8,010 nt of DNA from Methanosarcinaceae archaeon (GCA_030596385.1 JAUVKD010000025.1:1-8010); one strand, 5' to 3'. Positions 1-6,011 are shown, counted from the first letter of the stretch. Numbers and translations are program-made. The notes: generated from the letters alone by a model not told the origin.

Positions 1-77
1 GACTCTCCCAATTCCACTCCCGTCTTCACCCTCCTCAGCCCTCACTTGCAATCGCCCCCGCAATGCGTAAATGTATG

Positions 78-109
78 ACTACAAATGTAGTGATATGTGT
101 TACACTACA
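78..109. repeat. Overlapping inverted repeats ACTACA/TGTAGT(G)/CACTACA, candidate operator
   Basis: ACTACA (78-83) is followed after two bases by its exact reverse complement TGTAGT (86-91). TGTAGTG (86-92) pairs again, across a 10-base spacer, with CACTACA (103-109). The same 6-mer therefore occurs three times in alternating orientation within 32 bases, with GTGT-T-ACAC (97-105) nested inside. Such a layout suits a dimeric regulator or two alternative RNA hairpins. Function is inferred only, and a single arm pair of this length could arise by chance. Confidence 0.4.
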
Positions 110-146
110 CGAGATCACTGCCGATTTTTGATTCCATGACAAATTA

Positions 147-158
147 TTAAAATATAAA
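147..158 (-). promoter_or_regulatory. Candidate TATA box, leftward (possibly bidirectional)
   Basis: Read on the - strand this is TTTATATTTTAA, a good fit to the archaeal TATA consensus. Transcription would start roughly 25 bases to the left, next to or inside the dyad cluster, and could serve a leftward gene starting near positions 45-63. The complementary + strand reading (AAAATATAAA) is also TATA-like. AT-rich intergenic DNA produces such matches often, so this is tentative. Confidence 0.22.
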
Positions 159-248
159 TCGGTCTAATGCTATCGAAAATCGAGTATTGAAACACTGGAT
201 ATTTTGATTAAAATCGTTGTTTTACACAGACGTTAAAATGACGCCATA

Positions 249-275
249 GGTTTGGATTGCAGCCCGAATCAAACC
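249..275. repeat. Bulged stem-loop (9-bp stem, 8-nt loop)
   Basis: GGTTTGGATT (249-258) pairs with AATCAAACC (267-275) over nine base pairs with one unpaired G (254 or 255). The loop is GCAGCCCG (259-266). No U-run follows on either strand, so it does not look like an intrinsic terminator. It could be an RNA structure in a long leader, part of a small RNA, or a protein-binding site. Nothing in the sequence decides between these. Confidence 0.35.
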
Positions 276-395
276 AAATTCCATACAATTTTGATGTAAT
301 TGTGATGTCCAATTTTCACTTGTCCAGCGTTACGACTCTTACGAGGTGCATTATGCTTCTTCATACCATAATTTTTCTAACATTATTATCACAAG

Positions 396-408
396 TTTTA
401 TAATATAT
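396..408 (+). promoter_or_regulatory. Candidate TATA box of the pilus operon
   Basis: The stretch TTTTATAATATAT resembles an archaeal TATA box. Its centre is near 402, so initiation about 25-28 bases downstream would fall near 427-430. This gives an almost leaderless transcript for the ATG at 434, or a leader of roughly 35 nt for the ATG at 464. No other equally good box lies between it and the first gene. No transcript data are available. Confidence 0.45.
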
Positions 409-463
409 CAGATGATTTTCCGAAGCAATTGGGATGTTAAATGATGATAAATCAGGCAATAAT

Positions 464-1246
464 ATGAAAAGTATTCATAACGACTCTGCAATTTCTGAAG
501 TAATAGCTCTGTTAATGCTGGTGCTGGTAGCAGTATCAGCATCTGCAGTCTACTATACATGGATTGCTGACCTGCAGGACGATATACAGACTACGGGTTC
601 CGATCTTGCAGAAACGCGCTTGAATACGTTTATGTCCGAAATAGAGGTTGTATGTTACCCGGAATATATGTATTACAATACTGATTCCAATCTGGACGGT
701 AAAATTAATGTAAATGCCAACTTAGACGAGCGCTTTATTCAGGAAATCGAGGTGCTCGTAATAAATAAAGCTTTATTTAATCTGACCAATGTAAAAGTGA
801 AAGTTGTATCCTTTGGAAATGGGAGCCTTGACTGGTCTGCTCTTCATTTTAAACGTAGCACACAATCGAATTATGACAGAAAACTTATGGACAGGGAAGA
901 AAAGGGTGGAGATCATTGTCCCCGTTTGAATGGTGATTTGATTTATTTCACATCAGAAACCGAAACCGATACTTCCATTAAATTCATTACTGACAAAGGG
1001 TATACATATTTTGCCTCAACTTATTCGGACTCTGCTACCATCGACACCGTAAACCTCAAAGATATGGTACCACTTCACAATCCCAGTTATAAGATTGGCG
1101 ATATTCCCAAAGGTGAACACGGCATCGGATATGTATACATTTTAATAAATCGCTTAGAACTGCCTGTGGATACCGCTTTAGATCTCTATATTACAAATGA
1201 CAATGGGGTTGATGCACATCGGACCATCCAGTTTAGCATCAAATGA
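464..1246 (+). CDS. Archaeal type IV pilin-like surface protein (first pilin of operon)
   Basis: This is probably a secreted filament subunit with a class III (prepilin-type) N-terminus. From the chosen start the product is 260 residues. It begins with a short polar segment, MKSIHND, followed by SAISEVIALLML and a hydrophobic helix to about residue 34. This matches the S-x-V-I plus hydrophobic core layout of archaeal pilin N-terminal domains. The remaining ~225 residues are polar, as expected for an extracellular domain. They hold exactly two cysteines (64, 152), two N-glycosylation sequons (NLT, NGS) and a DSNLDGKIN segment (74-82) resembling an EF-hand/dockerin calcium loop. An in-frame ATG at 434 would add ten residues. 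I prefer 464 because it gives the short leader usual for prepilins and has AGG seven bases upstream, but 434 remains possible for a near-leaderless mRNA. The exact filament type is unknown, and an archaellin seems unlikely. Confidence 0.75.
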   Translation: MKSIHNDSAISEVIALLMLVLVAVSASAVYYTWIADLQDDIQTTGSDLAETRLNTFMSEIEVVCYPEYMYYNTDSNLDGKINVNANLDERFIQEIEVLVINKALFNLTNVKVKVVSFGNGSLDWSALHFKRSTQSNYDRKLMDREEKGGDHCPRLNGDLIYFTSETETDTSIKFITDKGYTYFASTYSDSATIDTVNLKDMVPLHNPSYKIGDIPKGEHGIGYVYILINRLELPVDTALDLYITNDNGVDAHRTIQFSIK

Positions 1247-1847
1247 AAAAGCCACCAGCAATCTCATATCCACAATGCTTCTTATGATAATTTTAACAGG
1301 AGTGATCTTGTCTGCTATTTCCTTTGCAGTTCCAATACTTGGCAGGGCAGTGGCAGTTGCGGATATGCAAAAAGCAAAGGATGTGCTCTCTTCACTGGAT
1401 GAAAATATCAGAACAGATACTCAAGGGACAATGGAGTACAGATTGTATCATGGCTACCTTAGCGGGGAAAAACAGAATATCGATGTGCATATCAACTACT
1501 TAAATAATTCAATCTACAGGACAATTAATCTTAATGGTTGCACTCTTAATTATAAGCAGACGGAGGATATCCCCTGCTCATCCATTAGCTACACAACCGA
1601 AACTTCGCTACAAAACGGGGGCGTCCTGCGCCTTGATATATCAGAGGTAGATTTTGATCTCGTCCCACAGCCTGGTTATCACAGGATTAGATTTAGCAGT
1701 TATCAGGAGAACAGCAGTTATGCCGGAAACTTTACAGTGCATGTTAAATACCAACAGTACAACCGCTCCAGATATTATTCTAATATAAACAGAGTGGATT
1801 TTAATATCAAAAAAATCAATTTATGGGATGAAGAATGGCGAGGATAA
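1197..1847 (+). CDS. Second pilin-like protein with prepilin-type N-terminus
   Basis: A predicted secreted or membrane-anchored protein of 216 residues, probably a second (minor) pilin of the same filament. The segment KATSNLISTMLLMIIL (18-33), continuing hydrophobic to about residue 47, aligns with the SAISEVIALLML segment of the upstream gene (A-x-S-x-x-I followed by a hydrophobic helix). This suggests both are processed and assembled by the same machinery. The rest is polar, with exactly two cysteines (in NGCTL and IPCSS) and four N-glycosylation sequons (NNS, NSS, NFT, NRS). It overlaps the preceding gene by 50 bp in another frame. ATGs at 1203 and 1212 are equally plausible starts, and none has a convincing ribosome binding site, so translational coupling is likely. 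Beyond the N-terminus I recognise no family, so the pilin role is inferred from that segment and the operon. Confidence 0.65.
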   Translation: MTMGLMHIGPSSLASNEKATSNLISTMLLMIILTGVILSAISFAVPILGRAVAVADMQKAKDVLSSLDENIRTDTQGTMEYRLYHGYLSGEKQNIDVHINYLNNSIYRTINLNGCTLNYKQTEDIPCSSISYTTETSLQNGGVLRLDISEVDFDLVPQPGYHRIRFSSYQENSSYAGNFTVHVKYQQYNRSRYYSNINRVDFNIKKINLWDEEWRG

Positions 1848-3400
1848 GAAATTTGCCCGGAACTAATATATTAAGAATAAACCAGTCCTTTAAAAAGCTG
1901 TTCAGGAAACAGGAGCAAAATGGAGATTTGCCAAAAGATACCTGGCTGGAAGAAATTTCTCATATTCCGACATGCACCGAAGAGAACTTTAATGGGAATG
2001 AAAATGGAAATATCGAATACCGACTTGATCAGTACTGTTATGCCAGTGTCAGCAGGTATCCTGATGCAGTATATTGTGTTATGGAGCCTGAACTGACAGA
2101 TTCTGAGCAAGAGGTTGTCCGGATTCTGAAAAACCGGATGTTCGGAACAGTTCTTGCTTCTAACAATGGCAATCTGGAATGTGAAATATTCAAATTGATG
2201 GATAAATTTACAATCGATGTTCCGGCATTTTCAAAGAAACGCATAATCTATTATCTGCTACGTGATTTTACAGGATACGGACTCATTGATCCCATTACCA
2301 GAGATATAAATGTAGAGGATATAAGCTGCAATGGGGTAGGGGTTCCGATCTATGTGCTACACAGATATCTTGGTTCGATTAAAACCAACCTGTGTTTTGA
2401 AGAAGAGCCAACACTGGATAATTTTGTTTCAAAACTTGCTTTGCGCTGCGGCAAATCAGTGTCAGTAGCCAAACCAATACTGGATGCAGGTCTACCGGAT
2501 GGCAATCGCGTAAACATAACCTATGGTAAGGAAGTGACCCCGAAAGGCTCTACTTTCACAATAAGAAAATTTAAAAAAAGCGTTATAAGCCCTGTGGATC
2601 TCATACAGCATGGAACTATATCTCCCCGGATGCTGGCTTATCTGTGGACACTAATCGAACATAAGTCCTCAATAATGGTTTTTGGTGAGACCGGCTCAGG
2701 TAAAACCACATTACTAAATGCATTTTCCCTTTTTATACCTCCTGAAATGAAGATTGTGAGCATAGAAGATACCCCTGAGATACGCTTACCTCATGAAAAC
2801 TGGGTCCAATCAATAACACGCTCTTCTTTCAGCGGCGAAGGGACTGAGATAACCATGTTTGAACTGCTCAAGGCATCCTTCAGGCAGAGACCGGATTATA
2901 TTATTGTAGGTGAGATACGGGGTGAAGAGGCAAAGACACTGTTCCAGGCAATATCTACGGGCCAGCTGGGTTTTTCAACTATGCATGCCTCAAGTGCAAA
3001 GGGCGTGGTGGACAGGCTTACTTCCCCTCCTATGAATATTCCCCATTCTCTTGTCACAAGTATTGGATGTTTCTGCCATCAAATCACTGTTAAATATAAG
3101 GACGGGTCGATCCAGCGCCGCACCAAGAGTATAACTGAAATGATAATGAATAACGGTAAAATTGAACTCAATACTGTTTTCAAATGGAATCCACAAGCAG
3201 GTTTCGAATCCGTGGAACGCGATAATGGAAAATGGGAAAGCGAGCAGATTGAACATATATCTGCAAAAACAGGAGTGGATATATGTGAAATTGAAAAGGA
3301 AATGAATCAAAAAACAGAGATGCTTGTACAGATGGCGGAAAATAATGTTCATGATGTTGCAGAAATAGTCTCTAACTATTATAGAAAACACGGATTATGA
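1835..3400 (+). CDS. Type II/IV secretion system assembly ATPase (archaeal GspE/TadA/FlaI family)
   Basis: This cytoplasmic hexameric ATPase would power pilus subunit assembly at the membrane platform. The 521-residue product has an N-terminal adaptor region (about 1-130), then the N2 domain (about 140-255, including GYGLIDP, the DAGLPDGNR segment and a TFTIRKF end). The RecA-like core follows: Walker A GETGSGKT (284-291), Asp-box IEDTPEIRLP (310-319), Walker B region DYIIVGEIRGEEA (354-366, with Glu360) and His-box STMHASS (His384). The ~100-residue helical tail is typical of archaeal members. All catalytic motifs are intact. Only ATG 1835 is available as an ATG start here, because the in-frame ATG at 1823 hits a stop at 1829; a GGGATGA ribosome-binding-like stretch lies just before it. 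It overlaps the second pilin-like gene by 13 bp and shares an ATGA overlap with the platform gene. Association with pilins and absence of archaellum accessory genes favour a pilus over an archaellum. Confidence 0.93.
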   Translation: MARIRNLPGTNILRINQSFKKLFRKQEQNGDLPKDTWLEEISHIPTCTEENFNGNENGNIEYRLDQYCYASVSRYPDAVYCVMEPELTDSEQEVVRILKNRMFGTVLASNNGNLECEIFKLMDKFTIDVPAFSKKRIIYYLLRDFTGYGLIDPITRDINVEDISCNGVGVPIYVLHRYLGSIKTNLCFEEEPTLDNFVSKLALRCGKSVSVAKPILDAGLPDGNRVNITYGKEVTPKGSTFTIRKFKKSVISPVDLIQHGTISPRMLAYLWTLIEHKSSIMVFGETGSGKTTLLNAFSLFIPPEMKIVSIEDTPEIRLPHENWVQSITRSSFSGEGTEITMFELLKASFRQRPDYIIVGEIRGEEAKTLFQAISTGQLGFSTMHASSAKGVVDRLTSPPMNIPHSLVTSIGCFCHQITVKYKDGSIQRRTKSITEMIMNNGKIELNTVFKWNPQAGFESVERDNGKWESEQIEHISAKTGVDICEIEKEMNQKTEMLVQMAENNVHDVAEIVSNYYRKHGL

Positions 3401-4242
3401 ATAATATTACTTACAGATTAATCGGTAAACCTATTGACCGGAAAAATATATTTCTGGAAAAGCCTCTGGAGCAGGCGAGAATAGGGATGACTGCGGGGCA
3501 GTATGTATCCACGGGGATACTGATTGGTATACTTGTTGTATCGGTAATTCTGGTGCTATATTATATATTCAGCAGAATGCTGCTGTTTTTTATTATACCG
3601 TTATATATTCTGTTGTTTGTTGCATACCCATTCTGGAAAGTTTCAAACCGTGCTTCTGAAATTGAAAAAGACCTTCCTCACGCCCTGAATTATATATCCA
3701 CAATGGTTGCTGTTGGTGTTAGTATGCCAAAAGTTTTTCAATCGATTTCCAAAGAATCATCTTTTGGAGAAATACGTAATGAGTTTGATAGTATATACAG
3801 GGATATCGAATTTTTCGGAGCTGACCTTAGCACTGCCTTGATGCGGGCAGCAGCAAGAACTCCTTCTAAGGATCTTGCCAACACTTTCAATAATATTATA
3901 GCCATGCTTGCAGCCGGAAGTGATCTGAGTACTGTGCTGCGAAATACCGCTGAAATGCACATCCATAAGCATTACCGTAAATTTGACCGTGTTGTTGATA
4001 ACCTGAGCATATTTGCTGAGATATATATAATACTTGCAGTTTTTGTTCCTATTCTCTTTATGATAACTTTTCCGGTGGTCGAAGTGATAACTAATTTCTT
4101 TGCAGGAACATTCGGAACCGAACCTGCACAGATTATAAATAAAGCCACGGTGGAAGCTGTGATTTATTTAACAATACCTACTGTTTCGATTATGGCACTG
4201 ATCTTATTAGATGTTATTATACCAGAGGATATGAAAACATGA
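3397..4242 (+). CDS. Membrane platform protein, T2SSF/TadC-FlaJ family (first half-size copy)
   Basis: An integral membrane protein expected to anchor the ATPase and the growing filament. The 281-residue product has a cytoplasmic N-terminus, predicted membrane helices at about 37-58 and 61-80, and a soluble T2SSF-type helical domain (about 88-200). This domain starts with the characteristic EIEKDLPHALNYISTMVAVG segment. Two further helices lie at about 204-226 and 252-274. It carries one T2SSF domain, whereas single-chain archaeal FlaJ/TadC-type platforms usually carry two in a protein about twice this length. The second domain is supplied by the next gene. The start codon overlaps the ATPase stop (ATGA), and the downstream gene overlaps its own stop in the same way, so the three are almost certainly co-translated. 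Family membership is clear; the pairing with the next product is inferred. Confidence 0.88.
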   Translation: MNNITYRLIGKPIDRKNIFLEKPLEQARIGMTAGQYVSTGILIGILVVSVILVLYYIFSRMLLFFIIPLYILLFVAYPFWKVSNRASEIEKDLPHALNYISTMVAVGVSMPKVFQSISKESSFGEIRNEFDSIYRDIEFFGADLSTALMRAAARTPSKDLANTFNNIIAMLAAGSDLSTVLRNTAEMHIHKHYRKFDRVVDNLSIFAEIYIILAVFVPILFMITFPVVEVITNFFAGTFGTEPAQIINKATVEAVIYLTIPTVSIMALILLDVIIPEDMKT

Positions 4243-5018
4243 AAAAAATGATCCCGGTTACTGCAGTTTGTCTGTGCAGTGCTTTTTGCCTCCTGTATTT
4301 TTTGGTGTCAGAGAAGGTGTCAGGGGATGATTATATTTTTCTCATGTTACTTTTGTTTTTGCTGCCGCTATCTTTAAAGGTGTTTTTAAATTATCGCCGA
4401 CTTTCCGGTAAGGAGAAGAATTATCCGATTTTTGTGCGTGATCTAACACTTAATATAAAAACCGGCATGGATCCTGTAAAGGCGATTCTCATGCTTGAAG
4501 ACAATGATTATGGTGCATTGGGGGATGATGTGAAACTGCTGGCATCAAACCTTAAGCTTGGGGTACCCCTGAGTCAGGCACTTGAGATTATGGCACATAA
4601 TACTAAATCCGGAAAGATCAAACGCACCATTTCTATTATCTCAGGTTCTGTGAAAACCGGAGGACGAATTGAAGAGGTGTTCACAATACTTACGGCATAT
4701 CTAATTAATGACAGGGAAATGAAATCCGAAATTAATAGCAAATTGCTAATATATCAGTCAATATTTTTTATAATATTCATCATTTTTATATTCATGAACT
4801 ATTTTTTACAAAATAGTATTCTTCCAATGATGGTAGAAAGTGGTTTTCCTGTTGATGAGGAATTTTACGGAATGCTCATGTTCAGAAGCACAATACTTCT
4901 TGGCGTATTCATGGGGCTGGTATCAGGCAAACTTGCAAAGGGTTCAATATCTGGCGGGATGCCGGATGTATTTTTGCTGGTATTTGTCGGATGGGTCTTA
5001 AACAGGACGATATTTTAA
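4239..5018 (+). CDS. Membrane platform protein, T2SSF/TadB-TadC family (second half-size copy)
   Basis: A second platform protein of 259 residues, probably partnering the upstream one. Membrane helices are predicted at about 5-24 and 31-51. A soluble T2SSF-like domain follows (about 55-165), with the typical YPIFVRDLTLNIKTGMDP opening and a G-x-x-L-S-Q-A-L segment. Strongly hydrophobic stretches lie at about 169-190, 213-230 and 241-255. The paired opening motifs (LPHALNYISTMVAVGVSM in gene 4, FVRDLTLNIKTGMDP here) show that both carry the same fold though they have diverged. A good ribosome binding site, GAGGAT (4225-4230), lies eight bases before the ATG, and the ATG overlaps the previous stop codon. 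It is the last gene of the operon. The following 103 bp lead to the convergent pyrH gene. Confidence 0.85.
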   Translation: MKKMIPVTAVCLCSAFCLLYFLVSEKVSGDDYIFLMLLLFLLPLSLKVFLNYRRLSGKEKNYPIFVRDLTLNIKTGMDPVKAILMLEDNDYGALGDDVKLLASNLKLGVPLSQALEIMAHNTKSGKIKRTISIISGSVKTGGRIEEVFTILTAYLINDREMKSEINSKLLIYQSIFFIIFIIFIFMNYFLQNSILPMMVESGFPVDEEFYGMLMFRSTILLGVFMGLVSGKLAKGSISGGMPDVFLLVFVGWVLNRTIF

Positions 5019-5033
5019 ATCCTATCATAAATT

Positions 5034-5071
5034 ATTTTCCCGTTACGCCTGAATCGATGATATCGGAAAAT
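5034..5071. terminator. Weak stem between convergent genes, possible termination region
   Basis: ATTTTCC (5034-5040) and GGAAAAT (5065-5071) are complementary but separated by 24 bases. They lie in the 103-bp gap where the pilus operon and pyrH converge, where transcription must stop from both sides. Archaeal termination mostly uses U-runs rather than strong stems, and TTTT runs occur on both strands here. The stem is short and the loop long, so this is only a candidate. Confidence 0.2.
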
Positions 5072-5121
5072 ACCCCTTAGTTCCTGTTATATCTTCAAGT
5101 GTATACAATCGAAGGTTGCCC

Positions 5122-5826
5122 TTACCCGATAATGCGCGTTCCAGGATGCAGACCGGTTATCGATTCGGATTCAACTCCCTCCTGCATGATAACTTCTGAA
5201 ACTGCCGCAGGGTCGTTGCCATTCATGACAATGGTCTCAATCTCGCATCGCTCGATGATCTTTGCAGCGAGAGGGTCAACCGGGGATTTTGAACCTGCTT
5301 TCATTTCGGTTGACATGACAACATTGACCAGTTCCTTTGCAGTCATTTTTTCGAACTTAACTGCATCATGATCTGTTTGCGGGTCTGCCGAATATACACC
5401 ATCCACGGATGTTGCTATTACCATCAGGTCCGCATCCATGTATTCTGCCAGTATTGCAGAAACCGCATCTGTGGTCTGTCCCGGGATTACGCCACCCATG
5501 ACAACGATCTTGCCGCTTGTAAGTGCTGCTTCGGCATCCTTGTATGTTCGGGGGGGTTCGGGGAATGCATCAGCTCCAAGTGCCGATATGAGAAGTTGGG
5601 CATTTAAGCGTGTTACATCTATCCCTATGAAATCACACACAACCTCATTTGCACCTACGCTGCGAGCCACATTGATATAATTCCTTGCAGCTACGCCTCC
5701 GCCTGTTACAATCACTAACCTGTGTTTTTTTGCAAGAGCGCTGAGAGCATTTGCATATGAAATAAAACTATCCGGGTTCAAGTCTTTAGCAAGTATAGAT
5801 CCGCCTAATGATATAATCACTAACAT
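5122..5826 (-). CDS. pyrH: UMP kinase (uridylate kinase), archaeal type
   Basis: A cytoplasmic enzyme of pyrimidine nucleotide synthesis that phosphorylates UMP to UDP with ATP. The 234-residue product has the amino acid kinase fold and is of usual length for archaeal members. Visible motifs are ISLGGSILAK (5-14, phosphate binding), VTGGGVAARNYI (40-51), GIDVTRLNAQLL (68-79), GGVIPGQTTDAVSA (111-124, nucleotide and UMP binding) and SVDGVYSADP (140-149). No key residue appears to be missing. The ATG at 5826 is the only ATG start, since an in-frame stop lies four codons upstream. Its ribosome binding site is weak (AGAGAT), and a TATA-like TTTTTAAA about 30 bases upstream suggests a very short leader. 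A run of seven G (5550-5556, + strand) encodes E-P-P-R and the frame stays intact. It is convergent with the pilus operon and divergent from the helicase gene, with no evident functional link to either. Confidence 0.93.
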   Translation of the reverse strand: MLVIISLGGSILAKDLNPDSFISYANALSALAKKHRLVIVTGGGVAARNYINVARSVGANEVVCDFIGIDVTRLNAQLLISALGADAFPEPPRTYKDAEAALTSGKIVVMGGVIPGQTTDAVSAILAEYMDADLMVIATSVDGVYSADPQTDHDAVKFEKMTAKELVNVVMSTEMKAGSKSPVDPLAAKIIERCEIETIVMNGNDPAAVSEVIMQEGVESESITGLHPGTRIIG

Positions 5827-5854
5827 GGTAATCTCTGTTCATTACGAGTTCCAT

Positions 5855-5864
5855 GTTTAAAAAC
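5855..5864 (-). promoter_or_regulatory. Candidate TATA box of pyrH
   Basis: Read on the - strand the sequence is GTTTTTAAAC, a moderately TATA-like element centred about 33 bases upstream of the pyrH ATG. Initiation about 26 bases downstream would leave a leader of only some 7 nt, consistent with the lack of a strong ribosome binding site. The inverted repeat at 5863-5886 abuts it. Confidence 0.35.
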
Positions 5865-5886
5865 TATCGTAAGTATGTCAGATAGT
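5863..5886. repeat. Short dyad ACTATC-N12-GATAGT beside the pyrH promoter
   Basis: ACTATC (5863-5868) and GATAGT (5881-5886) are exact reverse complements with 12 bases between them, immediately upstream of the candidate pyrH TATA element. The location would suit a regulator of pyrH. By my rough estimate, about one 6-bp arm pair with a spacer below 20 bases is expected by chance in a gap this size. Confidence 0.22.
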
Positions 5887-5907
5887 GATGATGTGTGAAA
5901 GTTTCAT

Positions 5908-5927
5908 TGTGCAGTCCCGAATGCACA
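5908..5927. repeat. Short dyad TGTGCA-N8-TGCACA in divergent gap
   Basis: TGTGCA (5908-5913) and TGCACA (5922-5927) form a 20-bp interrupted palindrome near the middle of the divergent pyrH/helicase gap, upstream of both candidate promoters. It is operator-like in size and symmetry, but the arms are short and no second copy was seen in the window. Confidence 0.25.
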
Positions 5928-5998
5928 CTGATCCTGTATACGAAATTAACCGGAAGTTCACAAATCAGAAGGCTGATGGGAAAATGTCAAAGTACTAG

Positions 5999-6011
5999 AT
6001 ATAAAAATATA
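5999..6011 (+). promoter_or_regulatory. Candidate TATA box of the helicase gene
   Basis: ATATAAAAATATA is a strong match to the archaeal TATA consensus. Initiation near 6030 would give a leader of about 55 nt, enough to contain the AGGT ribosome binding site before the helicase ATG. Confidence 0.5.

Larger units (their letters stand above)
1..433. other. Upstream intergenic region of the pilus operon, no convincing complete gene
   Basis: No ORF of convincing length or family resemblance lies here. The first 65 bases are C-rich on the + strand, unlike the AT-rich remainder, and the - strand is open from position 78 to the window edge, so a leftward gene may begin there. The region also holds a cluster of ACTACA/TGTAGT dyads (78-109), a TATA-like stretch readable on either strand (147-158), a bulged hairpin (249-275), a tandem TTACGA pair (330-335 and 339-344) and a 16-codon mini-ORF preceded by GAGGTG (353-403). 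The dense short structure suggests a regulatory region, possibly shared by two divergent transcription units. That reading is inference. Confidence 0.6.

Noticed and set aside
286..317. Repeated CAATTTT and GATGT words and the CAATT-N7-AATTG dyad
   Set aside because: The words are very short and AT-rich, and such matches are expected by chance in this base composition.
1871..3972. - strand ORFs of 68-133 codons inside the ATPase and first platform genes
   Set aside because: They are antisense to well-supported genes with intact family motifs and have no promoter, ribosome binding site or recognisable content of their own.
464..5018. Archaellum (archaeal flagellum) operon
   Set aside because: The ATPase and platform families are shared with archaella, but no FlaG/F/H or archaellin-like RG(Q) cleavage motif is present and the platform is split. 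A pilus-like system fits better.
5550..5556. Run of seven G in pyrH as a phase-variable or frameshift site
   Set aside because: The reading frame is intact, the encoded E-P-P-R is compatible with the family, and a housekeeping kinase is an unlikely target for phase variation. It remains only a place to watch for sequencing error.
5099..5680. Several + strand ORFs of 79-90 codons across this stretch
   Set aside because: They lie entirely antisense to pyrH, whose - strand product carries all expected UMP kinase motifs. The + strand translations show no domain-like features.
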